Below, piece by piece: positions 1-10,586 of a DNA stretch of 64,000 nt. A model generated the notes under the pieces. That model made no database searches, was not told where the DNA came from, and saw only the letters and a list, made by a program, of their open reading frames with translations. Every line of letters starts with the position of its first letter. Within the stretch, counting starts at the first letter, position 1. This DNA is from Fictibacillus gelatini DSM 15865. GTDB taxonomy: Bacteria > Bacillota > Bacilli > Bacillales > Fictibacillaceae. Made by a program: the position numbers and the translations under genes. Location of the stretch: NCBI RefSeq assembly GCF_000430745.1, contig NZ_KE387230.1:70022-134021 (forward strand). The letters are read 5' to 3'.

Positions 1-240
1 GGTCTCAAGGACAAAAATGAGGCCCGGAGGCGAAAATCTGTCCGATAGAACAGGTCTCAAGGACAAAAAAGAGGCCAGGAGGAGGAAATCTGTCCAATAG
101 AACCCGTCTCAAGGACAAAAAAGAGGCCCGGAGGCGAAAATCTGTCCGATAGAACCCGTCTCAAGGACAAAAATGAGGTTCGAAGGCGAAAATCTGTCCG
201 ATAGAACGGGTGTCAAGGACAATAATAAGAGGCGGATTTT
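1..240. repeat. 52-bp tandem repeat array (about five units)
   Basis: The segment starting TCTCAAGGACAA recurs with units beginning at 1, 53, 105, 157 and 209, an exact 52-bp period. Each unit holds a GGACA near its start and a TGTCC near its middle (AATCTGTCCGATAGAAC), so each could form a small hairpin. The last unit is diverged. No credible gene overlaps it. The same 52-bp family occurs in the opposite orientation at 59410-59735. The array may continue to the left of the window. Confidence 0.9.
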
Positions 241-440
241 TGTTCAATAGGTTCGTCTATCGGTAATAAGTACGGCAAAAGAAGTTGTGGGAGTCAAAAT
301 TTTTGCCGACTTCGATCAAGTGTTGAAAAGGAAAGTGTGAACTTAGTTTTTTTAAAAAAAAAATGGGTCAAGATTTCGATCCGTTTTTTTACTTGTAGTC
401 ATAGGGTGTTTAACAGCATTATCATTTGAAAATTGATTCT

Positions 441-482
441 GAAATGGGGCAGAGTGTCCTAACTCTGCCTCATTTCTTTTTA
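441..482 (+). terminator. Intrinsic terminator
   Basis: A long near-perfect hairpin (GAAATGGGGCAGAGT, loop GTCCTA, ACTCTGCCTCATTTC) is followed by a T-run. It would insulate the operon from transcription entering from the left; the gene it ends lies outside the window. Confidence 0.85.
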
Positions 483-502
483 AGAGATTCAATTTTGATT
501 AT

Positions 503-574
503 TTATGTTAATTTTCGTTATATTACAAAAAAATACTTGCGTAAATGAACATAAAGTAACATAATAGAACATAA
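503..574 (+). promoter_or_regulatory. Promoter with DeoR-type operator repeats
   Basis: A candidate sigma-A promoter has -35 TTGCGT at 537-542 and -10 CATAAT at 560-565 (17-bp spacer). AACATAA occurs at 548-554, 558-564 and 568-574, exactly 10 bp apart, and its reverse complement TTATGTT lies at 503-509. DeoR/GlpR-family repressors bind such helically phased direct repeats, and a DeoR gene starts at 599, so autoregulation is inferred. The repeats cover the -10 box, which suits repression. Confidence 0.65.
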
Positions 575-598
575 GAAATTAATAAGGATGGAAAAAGT

Positions 599-1378
599 AT
601 GTTGCCATTGGAAAGAAAACTGGAGATTGTAAAGCGGATTGAAAAAGACGGCAAAGTGGAAATCGAACAACTGGCCAATCAGCTGAATGTATCAAGCATG
701 ACCATAAGGAGGGATCTCTCTCTGCTAGAGAAAGAGGGAAAGATCGTCCGGACGCACGGGGGGGCTGTCGCTGCGAGTGAACTGATTGCGGAGACGCCAT
801 ACAGCAGTAAATCGATCACGAGAATTGAACAAAAACAAACAATCGCAAAATACGCTGCGACATTAATTCCTGAAGGATCGAGCATTTTGTTGGATTCAGG
901 GACGACAACCATCGAGATCGCAAAAGAAATCAAAACGAGGGAAGACCTGACGATTGTAACGAATGACCTGAAAATCGCCTCCGAATTGCTGGACTGCCCT
1001 TCCAAGGTCATTTGTACCGGAGGATCGGTCCAGAAGGGCGTTGGGGCAATGTTTGGCCCGCATGCCCAGGCTTTGTTGAGGCAAATCCGGATCGACATCC
1101 TTTTTCTTGGCGCACATGCGATTGACGTTAAAAATGGGCTATCTGCCCCTACTATGGAAAAAGCGCTGATCAAGCGCCTGATGGTTGAATCCGCATCAAG
1201 AACATGGGTCATCGCCGACTCCAGCAAATTTAACAAATGCTCGTTCTCGCAAGTTTGCCCGCTTCGCCAAATCGAAGCGATCATTACGGATTCAGAGCTA
1301 TCTGAAGAGGACAAACTCCGATATAGCGAACATGTAAACGTTCATCAAGTCCATGAAGGGAGTGAAGAGGTTTCATGA
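599..1378 (+). CDS. DeoR/GlpR-family transcriptional regulator
   Basis: This 259-residue protein has an N-terminal DeoR winged helix-turn-helix (residues about 5-58, with the family signature VSSMTIRRDLSLLEKEGKI) and a C-terminal DeoRC sensor domain (about 75-235) of the kind that binds phosphorylated sugars. Length is normal for the family. The stop overlaps the next start (ATGA at 1375-1378), so it is translationally coupled to a sugar-acid kinase. It probably represses this operon through the AACATAA repeats just upstream, with a phosphorylated pathway intermediate as inducer. The inducer is inferred. Confidence 0.9.
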   Translation: MLPLERKLEIVKRIEKDGKVEIEQLANQLNVSSMTIRRDLSLLEKEGKIVRTHGGAVAASELIAETPYSSKSITRIEQKQTIAKYAATLIPEGSSILLDSGTTTIEIAKEIKTREDLTIVTNDLKIASELLDCPSKVICTGGSVQKGVGAMFGPHAQALLRQIRIDILFLGAHAIDVKNGLSAPTMEKALIKRLMVESASRTWVIADSSKFNKCSFSQVCPLRQIEAIITDSELSEEDKLRYSEHVNVHQVHEGSEEVS

Positions 1379-2694
1379 AGAAAATCGCCGTCATAGCCGA
1401 TGATTTAACGGGAGCGAATGCGACGGGGGTCCTCCTTTCAAAGCACGGCTTCTCAACAGCCACCATCCTTCAGGGGTTTTTAAGCCAGCCGTTTAACTAC
1501 GATGCTATCTGCATTGATACGGATAGCCGGTATATATCGAAAAAAGCGGCCTACCAGAGCGTGAGCAAAATCGCTTCTGCGATGCTGGCACAGGGAGTCG
1601 AGCTCTTATGCAAGCGGATCGACAGCACAGCGCGCGGGAACATTGGCGTGGAAATCGATGCGATTCTGGATTGCATCGGCGATCATTCCGTTGCCATCGT
1701 CATGCCGTCATACCCTTCATCCGGCAGGACGACGGTAGGAAGTTATTTACTTGTGGATGGAGTGCCCGTGCAAGAGACGGACGTCGGAAAAGATCCCCAG
1801 TCTCCGCTAAAAGATTCATATATTCCCTGGATCATATCAAGTCAGAGCGAAAGGAAAATAGGTTGCATCGAATTGAATGAGGTGCTGGGTGGTAAAAACA
1901 TGATTGCCCGGAAGATAAGCGAATTAGTGGACAGTGGATGCAGGATCATCGTCATTGACGCTGTCACGGAGATGCACATTGAAGAAACAGCAAGCGCAAT
2001 GGCTGAATGGAAAACCTGCTTTGTCCCGGTAGATCCGGGCCCCCTTACCGCCGCATATGCGAAAAAGAAATACGGGAATGATGTGAAAACTCCTAAACTA
2101 CTTGTCTCGATAGGAAGCTGCACTTCAGTCACCGAAAGGCAGATCGGCCACCTTATTCAGAAAATGAACGTCCAGCCTGTCTACATTGATCCCGGAAAAC
2201 TGGCAAACGCCGATTTAAACGTGAGAAATGATGAACTTCTAAGAGGGGTGGAGGAGGGCTTGCTGAGGACAAAAACGGAGAGCGTCATCCTTGTGACGAC
2301 AAATCAGCCGGATCAGCCTTTGCTAGATTTGAAGGCTTTGGCCAGCAAGCAGAATACGACGCAGGAGTCGCTGGCGAGAAAAATCACCGACGGCCTCGCG
2401 CTTATCAGCCAGCGGATCATTCAAGGAAGCGAGACGGCAATCAGCGGATGTTTTACAAGCGGAGGGGATGTCACCGCCTCCATTTGTGCAGCAAGCCGGG
2501 CCCACGGAATCCAATTGATGGACGAAGTTTTTCCGCTCGCAGCCTATGGCCGTTTCGCCGGAGGCTATCTCGATGGCATGCCCGTCATCACAAAAGGCGG
2601 ATTAATCGGCGGCGCTGATGCCATCACCGTCTGCATTCGATATTTGTTCAAGCAATTGTCTAAATCTAAAGATATAAAGGAGAACATGTCATGA
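1375..2694 (+). CDS. Four-carbon acid sugar kinase (DUF1537 family)
   Basis: This 439-residue protein has the DUF1537 N-terminal sugar-acid-binding domain, with the signature ADDLTGA at residues 8-14, and the C-terminal nucleotide-binding domain with SGGD near 362-365. Members phosphorylate D-threonate, D-erythronate or related four-carbon acids at O4. Paired with a PdxA2-type dehydrogenase and an MFS carrier, it matches the described D-threonate/D-erythronate route in which the 4-phosphate is oxidised and decarboxylated to dihydroxyacetone phosphate. The exact stereochemistry of the substrate cannot be read from sequence. It overlaps both neighbours by 4 bp. Confidence 0.87.
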   Translation: MKKIAVIADDLTGANATGVLLSKHGFSTATILQGFLSQPFNYDAICIDTDSRYISKKAAYQSVSKIASAMLAQGVELLCKRIDSTARGNIGVEIDAILDCIGDHSVAIVMPSYPSSGRTTVGSYLLVDGVPVQETDVGKDPQSPLKDSYIPWIISSQSERKIGCIELNEVLGGKNMIARKISELVDSGCRIIVIDAVTEMHIEETASAMAEWKTCFVPVDPGPLTAAYAKKKYGNDVKTPKLLVSIGSCTSVTERQIGHLIQKMNVQPVYIDPGKLANADLNVRNDELLRGVEEGLLRTKTESVILVTTNQPDQPLLDLKALASKQNTTQESLARKITDGLALISQRIIQGSETAISGCFTSGGDVTASICAASRAHGIQLMDEVFPLAAYGRFAGGYLDGMPVITKGGLIGGADAITVCIRYLFKQLSKSKDIKENMS

Positions 2695-3713
2695 TGAAAA
2701 TTAATGAAAAACCAGTGATTGCAATATCTATGGGGGATCCGGCGGGAATAGGCCCTGAAATTATAGCGAAGGCCCTTTCAAAATCTGAAATTTATGACGT
2801 TTGTCGGCCCGTGCTCGTCGGCCATAAAGAAGTGATGAGCCAGGCTTTAAGTATTACTGGCTTATCGATGAAATTGAATCCAATTGCTACCCCCTCTGAA
2901 GGGGAATTTACTAGCGGAATAATCGACATCATTCATTTGGACAATGTAGATATGGAAGAATTGAAGATGGGCGAAGTTCAAGGGATGTGCGGACAGGCGG
3001 CATTTGACTATATCCAAACGTGCATTGAATTCGCGAACGAGGGCGTTGTCGATGCTTTCGCCACTGCGCCGATCAATAAAGAATCGCTGAAAGCGGCGAA
3101 TGTTCCGTACATTGGCCATACCGAAATGCTCGCCAAGCTTACGGGGGTAGAAGATCCGTTGACGATGTTTGAAGTCCGCTCGCTGAGGATCTTTTTCCTG
3201 ACCAGGCATTTGTCCTTAAAAGAGGCAATTGGCCAAATGACGAAAGAGCGGGTGCATGATTATTTAAAGCGGTGTACAAAAGCGCTCCACCGGCTGGGAA
3301 TCGAAAATGGAACCATCGCCGTTGCAGGATTAAACCCGCATAGCGGTGAAAACGGATTGTTCGGAAGGGAAGAAGTGGATGAAATTGCGCCAGGTATAGA
3401 GAAGGCCCGGAAAGAAGGAATCAATGCCTTTGGCCCTGTGCCTGCGGATTCCGTCTTTTATCAAGCATTGAATGGAAAATATGATGCGGTTCTCTCCCTT
3501 TACCATGATCAGGGGCATATTGCGGCCAAGATGACAGATTTTGAACGAACGATCTCGATCACAAACGGATTGCCGTTTCTTCGCACTTCCGTCGACCATG
3601 GAACGGCGTTTGACATTGCCGGAAAAGGGCTCGCTGGTTCGGTAAGCATGGAAGAAGCCATTAAGCTTGCCGCAAAATATGCTGAAAAGTTCCGCGCTTC
3701 ACAAAAAGCTTAG
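2691..3713 (+). CDS. pdxA2: PdxA2-type 4-phospho-threonate/erythronate dehydrogenase
   Basis: The 340-residue protein belongs to the PdxA family (4-hydroxythreonine-4-phosphate dehydrogenase fold). Visible motifs are [10 protein letters not shown] near the N-terminus and the metal-binding histidine segments [13 protein letters not shown] and [10 protein letters not shown]. Because it is encoded with a DUF1537 kinase rather than vitamin B6 genes, it is read as PdxA2, the NAD-dependent oxidative decarboxylase of D-threonate or D-erythronate 4-phosphate giving dihydroxyacetone phosphate and CO2. An AAGGAG ribosome binding site lies 8 bp before the ATG at 2691. A role in pyridoxal phosphate synthesis is less likely here. 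Confidence 0.85.
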   Translation: MMKINEKPVIAISMGDPAGIGPEIIAKALSKSEIYDVCRPVLVGHKEVMSQALSITGLSMKLNPIATPSEGEFTSGIIDIIHLDNVDMEELKMGEVQGMCGQAAFDYIQTCIEFANEGVVDAFATAPINKESLKAANVPYIGHTEMLAKLTGVEDPLTMFEVRSLRIFFLTRHLSLKEAIGQMTKERVHDYLKRCTKALHRLGIENGTIAVAGLNPHSGENGLFGREEVDEIAPGIEKARKEGINAFGPVPADSVFYQALNGKYDAVLSLYHDQGHIAAKMTDFERTISITNGLPFLRTSVDHGTAFDIAGKGLAGSVSMEEAIKLAAKYAEKFRASQKA

Positions 3714-3763
3714 GCGGAAATCAACGGGGGATCATGAATTCCCCTTCTGCTTCCGCAAGAATG
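3714..3763 (+). other. Intercistronic stem-loop
   Basis: Between pdxA2 and the transporter, GCGGAA pairs with TTCCGC and GGGG with CCCC inside it. There is no following T-run, so an mRNA processing or stability element is more likely than a terminator. Confidence 0.45.
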
Positions 3764-3823
3764 AAAGCGGTTACCTGGGAATTATGAATGGACGATATTT
3801 TGTTTTCTTGGGAGGAGACTATT

Positions 3824-5089
3824 ATGGGACAGTCTAAATGGCTCAAAATCATTCCAATTGCATTCATTATGTATATGCTTGCTTACATGGATCGGATTAA
3901 TGTCGGCGTATTGTTGCCCTATATGGAGAAGGATTTGAACATTTCAGCATCCGCTGCAGGTGACATTGCTGGCATCTTTTTTGTCGGCTACTTAATCTTG
4001 CAAATTCCGGGCGGGATTCTCGCTTCGAAATGGTCCGCAAGAAAGTTCGTTTTCATTTTGATGATACTTTGGGGGCTTGCGGCGATGGCATCGGGATTTG
4101 TCCAAACGGAAGGCCAGCTCAAGGTCGTTCGGTTTTTATTGGGAGTTGCTGAAGGCGGCGTTTGGCCGGCGGTTCTCGTTCTCCTTGCAAATTGGTTCAC
4201 CACTGGTGAACGCGCCCGGGCCAATGCATTTTGGATGGCGTGCTTGCCGGTTTCTGCCATCCTCATGGCGCCATTATCGGGCATTTTATTAAAGCAATTT
4301 GATTGGAAAATGGTCTTCGTCATTGAAGGCGTCCCTCCATTGATCTGGGCCTTTGTCTGGTACTTTCTGTTAAAAGATAAACCGTCGGAAGCAGGGTGGA
4401 TGGACCAGACAGAAAAAGAGGAGCTGCTCAAAGACTTGAAGGCGGAGCAAGCTCAAGCCGTCCAATCGGAAGGGTATGGAGCGGCCTTCAAAAATAAGGT
4501 TACGTGGGGATTAGTCCTTATGTATTTTTTATGGATGACCGGGTTCTACGGGTATACGCTATGGGTTCCAAGCGTTGTCAGCACATTCACGAAGGATTCA
4601 GCCACTATGGGATGGCTAACGGCGATTCCATTTACCTTTGCCCTCATCGGGATGATTGTCAATTCTTATTGGTCCGACAAGCGCCTGAATCGGGTGCAGC
4701 ATGTGGTCGTTCCGCTATTGATCGCGGCTGTTTCAATGGTGGCAGGGCAATTTGTTTCATCTCCGTTGCTCCAAATGTTCCTTTTGTCGGTCACCGCTAT
4801 CGGGGTATATGCCCCCTATGGGCCGTTATGGGCGATCCCTACGGCGATCATTCCCGCCGGAGTGGTCGGCGCCGCCCTTGGACTTCAGAATGCGATCGGA
4901 AATCTTGGCGGCTATTTCGGGCCGAAGTTTTTCGGAGTGTTTAAAGATGCGACAGGAAGCTTTCATGCCGGTTTCTATTTTCTCGCGCTTGCGCTTGCCT
5001 TAGCGGCGGTTGTCAGCGCGCTGCTGGGGAAAGGCATGAAGAAAAACAAGCAGCCTCAAATAAAACATAAAATAAATCAAGCGAAATAG
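3824..5089 (+). CDS. MFS transporter, anion:cation symporter family
   Basis: A 421-residue, 12-helix major facilitator of the ACS family (relatives carry galactonate, glucarate, hexuronate or 4-hydroxyphenylacetate). The N-terminus (MGQSKWLKIIPIAFIMYMLA then YMDRINVGVLLPYM) carries the ACS helix-1 signature with D and R. The ATG at 3824 is chosen over an in-frame ATG at 3788 because GGAGGAG lies 6 bp before it. As last gene of the kinase-PdxA2 operon, it probably imports the four-carbon acid or its lactone by proton symport. Confidence 0.85.
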   Translation: MGQSKWLKIIPIAFIMYMLAYMDRINVGVLLPYMEKDLNISASAAGDIAGIFFVGYLILQIPGGILASKWSARKFVFILMILWGLAAMASGFVQTEGQLKVVRFLLGVAEGGVWPAVLVLLANWFTTGERARANAFWMACLPVSAILMAPLSGILLKQFDWKMVFVIEGVPPLIWAFVWYFLLKDKPSEAGWMDQTEKEELLKDLKAEQAQAVQSEGYGAAFKNKVTWGLVLMYFLWMTGFYGYTLWVPSVVSTFTKDSATMGWLTAIPFTFALIGMIVNSYWSDKRLNRVQHVVVPLLIAAVSMVAGQFVSSPLLQMFLLSVTAIGVYAPYGPLWAIPTAIIPAGVVGAALGLQNAIGNLGGYFGPKFFGVFKDATGSFHAGFYFLALALALAAVVSALLGKGMKKNKQPQIKHKINQAK

Positions 5090-5123
5090 AAAGAGGCAGC
5101 ATCCACCCGGGTGCCGCCTCTTT
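5090..5123. terminator. Bidirectional terminator
   Basis: AAAGAGGC and GCCTCTTT form the stem, with an A/T-rich flank on each side, between the convergent MFS and cysteine desulfurase genes. Confidence 0.8.
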
Positions 5124-5128
5124 AATGT

Positions 5129-6385
<1,257 letters not shown>

Positions 6386-6518
6386 CTAAAAATTTGATTT
6401 GCCTTTACGGCAGGTAACGGCTTTTATCCATATGATGGCATGAAATTACCTATAATACAAATCTAATTATTGTTATATAATCATAATATAGATGTTATGG
6501 ATGGGTTTGGAGGGCGCC

Positions 6519-7334
6519 ATGAATACGAGACATTTAGCTTTATTTTTGCAAGTGATCAAAAAAGGGAACATCACACAGGCTGCCAATGAGCTGAATATGA
6601 GCCAACCCGCTCTTTCGATGCAACTTAAGCGGTTGGAGAAAGAGCTAGGGGTCACGCTATTCACCGTCGTTGGGAGGAATATTTCCGTTACGGACGCCGG
6701 AATTACATTAGCGGAATATGCGGAAGCGATGTTATCATTAGAAGGGCAAATTAACCGGTCGATGGACGAGTTCCGTGAGGGGAAGCGGGGGAGAATCGTG
6801 ATCGGCTCTTCTCGAGTCGTTGAAACGTATTTGCTAGCGGAAGCCATTTGTTCATTTACCGAAGCTTATCCCAATATCGGTCTAGAGCTAAAAACTTATA
6901 CGGATGAAGAAATTGAAAGATTGGTCCGATTGGGCAGCATTGACGCGGGATTGACCTTGAACGCCCCTATAGATCATTTTTCGTTAAGAGTGACATCATT
7001 CGCAAACGTGCGCTTAATCGGCATTCAACCGCCGGCGCCATTAAAAACGAGAAGAATGCTCATTCCAGGCGATATGGCCGTGCCTGAGGCTGAAGAACTT
7101 GGATTAGATGTGATGAGGCTTGAATCTACGGAGGCGGTGAAGCGCTTTGTTATGGAAGGCGTTGGATATGGCGTCGTTTTGGAATCTTCCGTGGAATCGG
7201 AAATCGCCGGCGGCAAACTTCAACAGTGGCCAGGCTATCGCCCATATGTCACAACCGTTAATGTCGTCACCCGCCCGGCTGAGCGGCTTTCGCAAAGTTT
7301 ATGGTATTTTTTAAACCATTTGCGCACGAGGTAA
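6519..7334 (+). CDS. LysR-type transcriptional regulator
   Basis: This 271-residue protein has the LysR helix-turn-helix in residues 1-60 (signature AANELNMSQPALSMQLKRLE) and a periplasmic-binding-protein-like effector domain from about residue 88. It is divergent from the cysteine desulfurase gene. LysR proteins usually control the divergent neighbour and themselves, so a link to sulfur or cysteine status is a reasonable inference. The ATG at 6519 has GGAGG 5 bp upstream. The protein is slightly shorter than the usual 290-300 residues. Confidence 0.88.
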   Translation: MNTRHLALFLQVIKKGNITQAANELNMSQPALSMQLKRLEKELGVTLFTVVGRNISVTDAGITLAEYAEAMLSLEGQINRSMDEFREGKRGRIVIGSSRVVETYLLAEAICSFTEAYPNIGLELKTYTDEEIERLVRLGSIDAGLTLNAPIDHFSLRVTSFANVRLIGIQPPAPLKTRRMLIPGDMAVPEAEELGLDVMRLESTEAVKRFVMEGVGYGVVLESSVESEIAGGKLQQWPGYRPYVTTVNVVTRPAERLSQSLWYFLNHLRTR

Positions 7335-7436
7335 AACAATTATTTGGAAAAATAAGGAGTTTCGATAACAAAGGCAAATGGAATTATTTTAGTATTGCTG
7401 GTTGATAGAAAATTTGCTATTATAAAATAAATTTAA

Positions 7437-7512
7437 AGGCTATGTGTGACTGGCGAAACGCGGATCACCGCGAGGGAGCACATAGTATCGAAAATAGCCG
7501 TTCGCCTGGGCT
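7437..7512 (+). ncRNA. ZTP (pfl) riboswitch aptamer
   Basis: The segment has the ZTP-riboswitch architecture: stem CTATGTG/CACATAG enclosing GACTGGCG, then hairpin CGCGG-ATCA-CCGCG, then AGGGAG, and a 3' module GCCGTTCGCCTGGGC. GGCG in the first module can pair with CGCC in the second, as in the known pseudoknot. This class binds ZTP/ZMP, which accumulates when 10-formyl-tetrahydrofolate is short, and controls one-carbon and purine genes. The downstream gene is a serA remnant; serine is the main one-carbon donor. Confidence 0.92.
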
Positions 7513-7546
7513 GAGGTAAGGGATTTTTTCCCTTGCCTCTTTTTGT
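7511..7546 (+). terminator. Riboswitch expression-platform terminator
   Basis: GAGGTAAGGG pairs with CCCTTGCCTC, followed by TTTTTG. It begins right at the end of the aptamer pseudoknot strand, so ligand binding would compete with it and allow read-through (ON switch). Confidence 0.88.
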
Positions 7547-7639
7547 TTTTCGGGAGGGGATAGGTCGAGGCCAAAACAAATTCGGCGCTTTGAAGTTCAG
7601 AAATTTGAAACAATAAAAATAGGAAGAGGAGAGGCGAAT

Positions 7640-8431
7640 ATGAGCACTATAACTTTAGAAAAAGTTAAAACGATCAAAACGTTAAACCATATTGCACAAA
7701 GCGCGCTTATCGCAAATGACGCGCTCGGGCTCGACATGGACGTGATTGGATTTGATCCGTTTATTTCTGTGGATACGGCCTGGAATTTGTCCCGCAATGT
7801 CCAGCGCGCAATGACGATTGAACAGTTGTTTGCTGAATCCGATTTTATTACTGTGCACGTTCCGTTGACAGATGATACGAGAGAAATGTTCAATGAAACT
7901 GCCTTTAGCATGATGAAACCCGGCGTTCATATTTTAAATTTTTCCCGCGGTGAGCTTATTAACGAAGAGGATATGGCGGCTGCGCTTAATAGCGGAAAAG
8001 TTGGCAAGTATATTACGGATTTTCCAAATGAAAATGTGCTGAAAATGAACAATGCGATTTCTATCCCGCATTTAGGCGCTTCAACGACTGAATCGGAGGA
8101 GAACTGCGCGATTATGGCGGCCCGCCAATTGAAGGAATTTTTAGAAACAGGCAACATTAAACATTCGGTCAACTTTCCAAATGCGTTCCTGCCTTATACA
8201 GGAAAACAGCGCCTTGCCGCATTCCATCATAACGTTCCAAACATGGTCGGCCAGATTACATCCGCCATTTCGGACGATCACTTGAACATTGCCGACATGG
8301 TGAACAGAAGCCGCGGGGATTATGCGTATACGTTAATCGACATCGATAGCGAAGTGAACAAGAAGCTTGTTCCAGGCCTTGAAGAGAAAATCAAGCAAAT
8401 TGCAGGTATCATAACCGTTCGCGTGATTTAA
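7640..8431 (+). pseudogene. serA: 3-phosphoglycerate dehydrogenase (SerA), internally deleted
   Basis: The 263-residue product starts like a normal SerA of this group (VKTIKTLNHIA) but then jumps to the segment that follows the Rossmann glycine motif (ALIANDALGLDMDVIGFDPF). About 125 residues are missing: most of the substrate-binding domain and the GxGxxG NAD site. The rest is intact (SRGE segment, HLGAST with the catalytic histidine, C-terminal ACT domain). Full-length relatives have about 385-390 residues. A ZTP riboswitch and a good ribosome binding site precede it. It is unlikely to be an active dehydrogenase; a residual regulatory role cannot be excluded. Confidence 0.85.
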
Positions 8432-8442
8432 GAAAAATTTGG

Positions 8443-8482
8443 AGCCATACTATTAACTGAGAAAATATTTATTAGTATGGCT
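8443..8482 (+). terminator. Hairpin terminator after serA remnant
   Basis: AGCCATACTA and TAGTATGGCT form a 10-bp stem with a 20-nt loop, followed by TATTATG rather than a pure T-run. Confidence 0.6.
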
Positions 8483-8608
8483 TATTATGATAAAATTCTA
8501 AATGATAGAAAGTTTTAATAAGTAAAAAATGATGCTGCTTTGTCATTTGGCACCAAAGAAAACATTAATGGCTTCAGGCCTATTAATAGCACATGAGGAG
8601 GAAATGAA

Positions 8609-9994
8609 GTGGCGAACAAAGAGTTGAAAAGAGGCCTCAACGCGCGGCATATTCAAATGATCGCTCTTGGCGGCACGATAGGTGTCGGTTTATTTATGGG
8701 CTCGGCAAGCACGATTCAATGGACAGGCCCGTCAGTCCTGCTTGCTTATGCCATCTCAGGGATCTTTATCTTTTTCATTATGCGGGCAATGGGAGAAATG
8801 TTATATGTAGAGCCAAGCACCGGTTCATTTGCGACGTTTGGCCATAAGTACATTCACCCGCTCGCAGGCTATATGACGGCATGGAGTAACTGGTTCCAGT
8901 GGGTCATCGTTGGCATGTCAGAGATCATTGCGGTCGGAACGTACATGCAGTACTGGTTCCCGAATTTGCCTGCCTGGGTGCCGGGTGTCATCGCAATGAT
9001 TATTCTTGGCGCGGCCAACTTAATTTCGGTTAAATCATTTGGCGAATTTGAATTCTGGTTTGCGATGATTAAAATCATCACGATTGTATTGATGATTGTT
9101 GCAGGACTTGGCCTAGTTTTCTTCGGATTCGGTAACGGAGGAGATGCCATTGGTTTATCGAATCTCTGGAAACATGGCGGCTTCTTTACAGGCGGATGGT
9201 CAGGGTTCTTCTTTGCTTTATCATTAGTTGTCGGTGCTTACCAGGGAGTTGAACTCATCGGGATTACTGCCGGCGAGGCGAAAGACCCGCAAAAAACGTT
9301 AACGAGCGCGATTCAAAGCATTATTTGGCGTGTTTTAATCTTCTATATTGGCGCAATTTTTGTGATTGTAACCGTTTACCCGTGGGATAAGCTAGGTTCG
9401 ATCGGGAGCCCGTTTGTTGCAACGTTTGCGAAAATTGGCATTACAGCAGCGGCAGGAATCATTAACTTTGTCGTCATCACAGCGGCAATGTCCGGCTGTA
9501 ACAGCGGGATTTACAGCGCAGGCCGCATGCTTTATACGCTAGGAATGAATGGACAAGCTCCAAAATTCTTTACGAAACTAACTTCAAATGGCGTGCCTTT
9601 GTTCAGTACGCTTGGCGTAATGGTTGGACTTGCCGTTGGCGTCATTTTAAGCTACATTGCACCGAAAAACTTATTTGTGTATGTGTACAGCGCGAGCGTG
9701 CTTCCGGGAATGGTTCCATGGTTTGTTATTTTGATCAGCCAAATTCGCTTCCGAAAACTAAAAGGGGCGGAAATGGCCAATCATCCATTTAAAATGCCTT
9801 TTGCGCCTTTTACAAACTACTTGACCCTTGCCTACTTACTGATGGTATTAGTGGGGATGTGGTTTAATGATGATACCCGTGTTTCTCTTATTGTAGGGAT
9901 CGTATTCCTTGCGATTATCGCCGTCAGCTTTTATGTTTTTGGCATTGGTAAGCGGATTCCGGCAGAAACGGAAAAAAAGGATGAAATCGCATAG
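8609..9994 (+). CDS. APC-family amino acid permease
   Basis: A 461-residue, 12-helix permease of the amino acid transporter branch of the APC superfamily. The N-terminus ([20 protein letters not shown]) carries the family's helix-1 signature for substrate binding. GTG start at 8609 with GAGGAGG 7 bp upstream. The substrate is not determinable from sequence; relatives carry neutral or small amino acids. It is followed by a terminator and a fragment of a PAS protein that resembles sigma-54 activators, which may once have controlled it. Confidence 0.85.
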   Translation: MANKELKRGLNARHIQMIALGGTIGVGLFMGSASTIQWTGPSVLLAYAISGIFIFFIMRAMGEMLYVEPSTGSFATFGHKYIHPLAGYMTAWSNWFQWVIVGMSEIIAVGTYMQYWFPNLPAWVPGVIAMIILGAANLISVKSFGEFEFWFAMIKIITIVLMIVAGLGLVFFGFGNGGDAIGLSNLWKHGGFFTGGWSGFFFALSLVVGAYQGVELIGITAGEAKDPQKTLTSAIQSIIWRVLIFYIGAIFVIVTVYPWDKLGSIGSPFVATFAKIGITAAAGIINFVVITAAMSGCNSGIYSAGRMLYTLGMNGQAPKFFTKLTSNGVPLFSTLGVMVGLAVGVILSYIAPKNLFVYVYSASVLPGMVPWFVILISQIRFRKLKGAEMANHPFKMPFAPFTNYLTLAYLLMVLVGMWFNDDTRVSLIVGIVFLAIIAVSFYVFGIGKRIPAETEKKDEIA

Positions 9995-10005
9995 ATGATG
10001 TCAAG

Positions 10006-10046
10006 TAATGGGGATAGTCAAGATGATTGTCCCCATTATTTTATTG
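10006..10046 (+). terminator. Terminator after permease
   Basis: AATGGGGA and TCCCCATT pair around a 15-nt loop and are followed by ATTTTATTG. Confidence 0.75.
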
Positions 10047-10308
10047 CTCGTAATACTTCTTTTTTTTAAATGAAATTTTTCGAAATTCCCTGAAAGTTTG
10101 GTGATTGGATGAAAAAAACAGAAGATCTGCGCGAAATTGAACTCAATGCGATTCTAAAATTCTCCAATGACAATATTGTGATTACGGACGGCGACGGGAT
10201 GGTTCTGCGCGCCAATCCAAATTGCCTTTCGATCTATGGAAAAGAAGCTTCCTCTATTATAGGAAAGTCCGTTGAACGATTAGAAAAAGAGGGGATCTTT
10301 TCACCGTC

Positions 10309-10518
10309 AGTGAATAGAGAACCCATTTTGGCGGATAGAGAGCCCAAATTGGCGGATAGAGAGCCCAAATTGGCGGATAGAGAGCCCAAATTGGCGGATA
10401 GAGGGCCTAAATTGGCGGATAGAGAGCCCAAATTGGCGGATAGAGAGCCCAAATTGGCGGATAGAGGGCCTAAATTGGCGGATAAAGGGCCCATTTTGCG
10501 GATAGAGCTGCGAGTTGG
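10309..10518. repeat. 21-bp tandem repeat array
   Basis: GGCGGATAGAGAGCCCAAATT recurs with starts at 10330, 10351, 10372, 10393, 10414, 10435, 10456 and 10477, with degenerate units at each end. The period is exactly 21 bp. Two variants alternate (GAGAGCCC and GAGGGCCT). No stop interrupts several frames, which explains overlapping spurious ORFs on the opposite strand. Confidence 0.93.
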
Positions 10519-10537
10519 ACTGCACATCTATATAAAC

Positions 10538-10569
10538 GCGAAAAAACACCTCAAAGGGTGTTTTTTCGT
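10538..10569. terminator. Bidirectional terminator
   Basis: AAAAAACACC and GGGTGTTTTTT flank CTCAAA. It lies 3' of the LysM-NlpC/P60 gene on the minus strand and also ends the PAS remnant side. Confidence 0.8.
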
Positions 10570-10586
10570 CAGGAGAATGGTTATGA

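Larger units (their letters stand above)
241..598. other. Intergenic region before the acid-sugar operon
   Basis: It holds an AT-rich stretch, a strong terminator (441-482) and the operon promoter with AACATAA repeats (503-574). A 27-codon open stretch ending at about 348 has no start codon or ribosome binding site and is not called a gene. Confidence 0.6.

Noticed and set aside
1-240. CRISPR array
   Set aside because: The units are contiguous tandem repeats without unique spacers, and no cas gene is present in the window.
679-1314. 211-codon ORF on the minus strand
   Set aside because: It is a shadow of the DeoR gene, with no ribosome binding site; the plus-strand product has a clear family match.
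3988-4944. Long overlapping ORFs on both strands inside the first MFS gene
   Set aside because: Shadows of a conserved 12-helix transporter; no starts with ribosome binding sites.
8548-8563. Sigma-54 promoter before the amino acid permease
   Set aside because: TGGCAC is a perfect -24 box but the -12 position reads AA instead of GC.
10234-10549. Two minus-strand ORFs with heptad-like repeats (LSANLG and SIRQFG)
   Set aside because: They exist only because the 21-bp array is stop-free in several frames; no ribosome binding site and no non-repeat domain.
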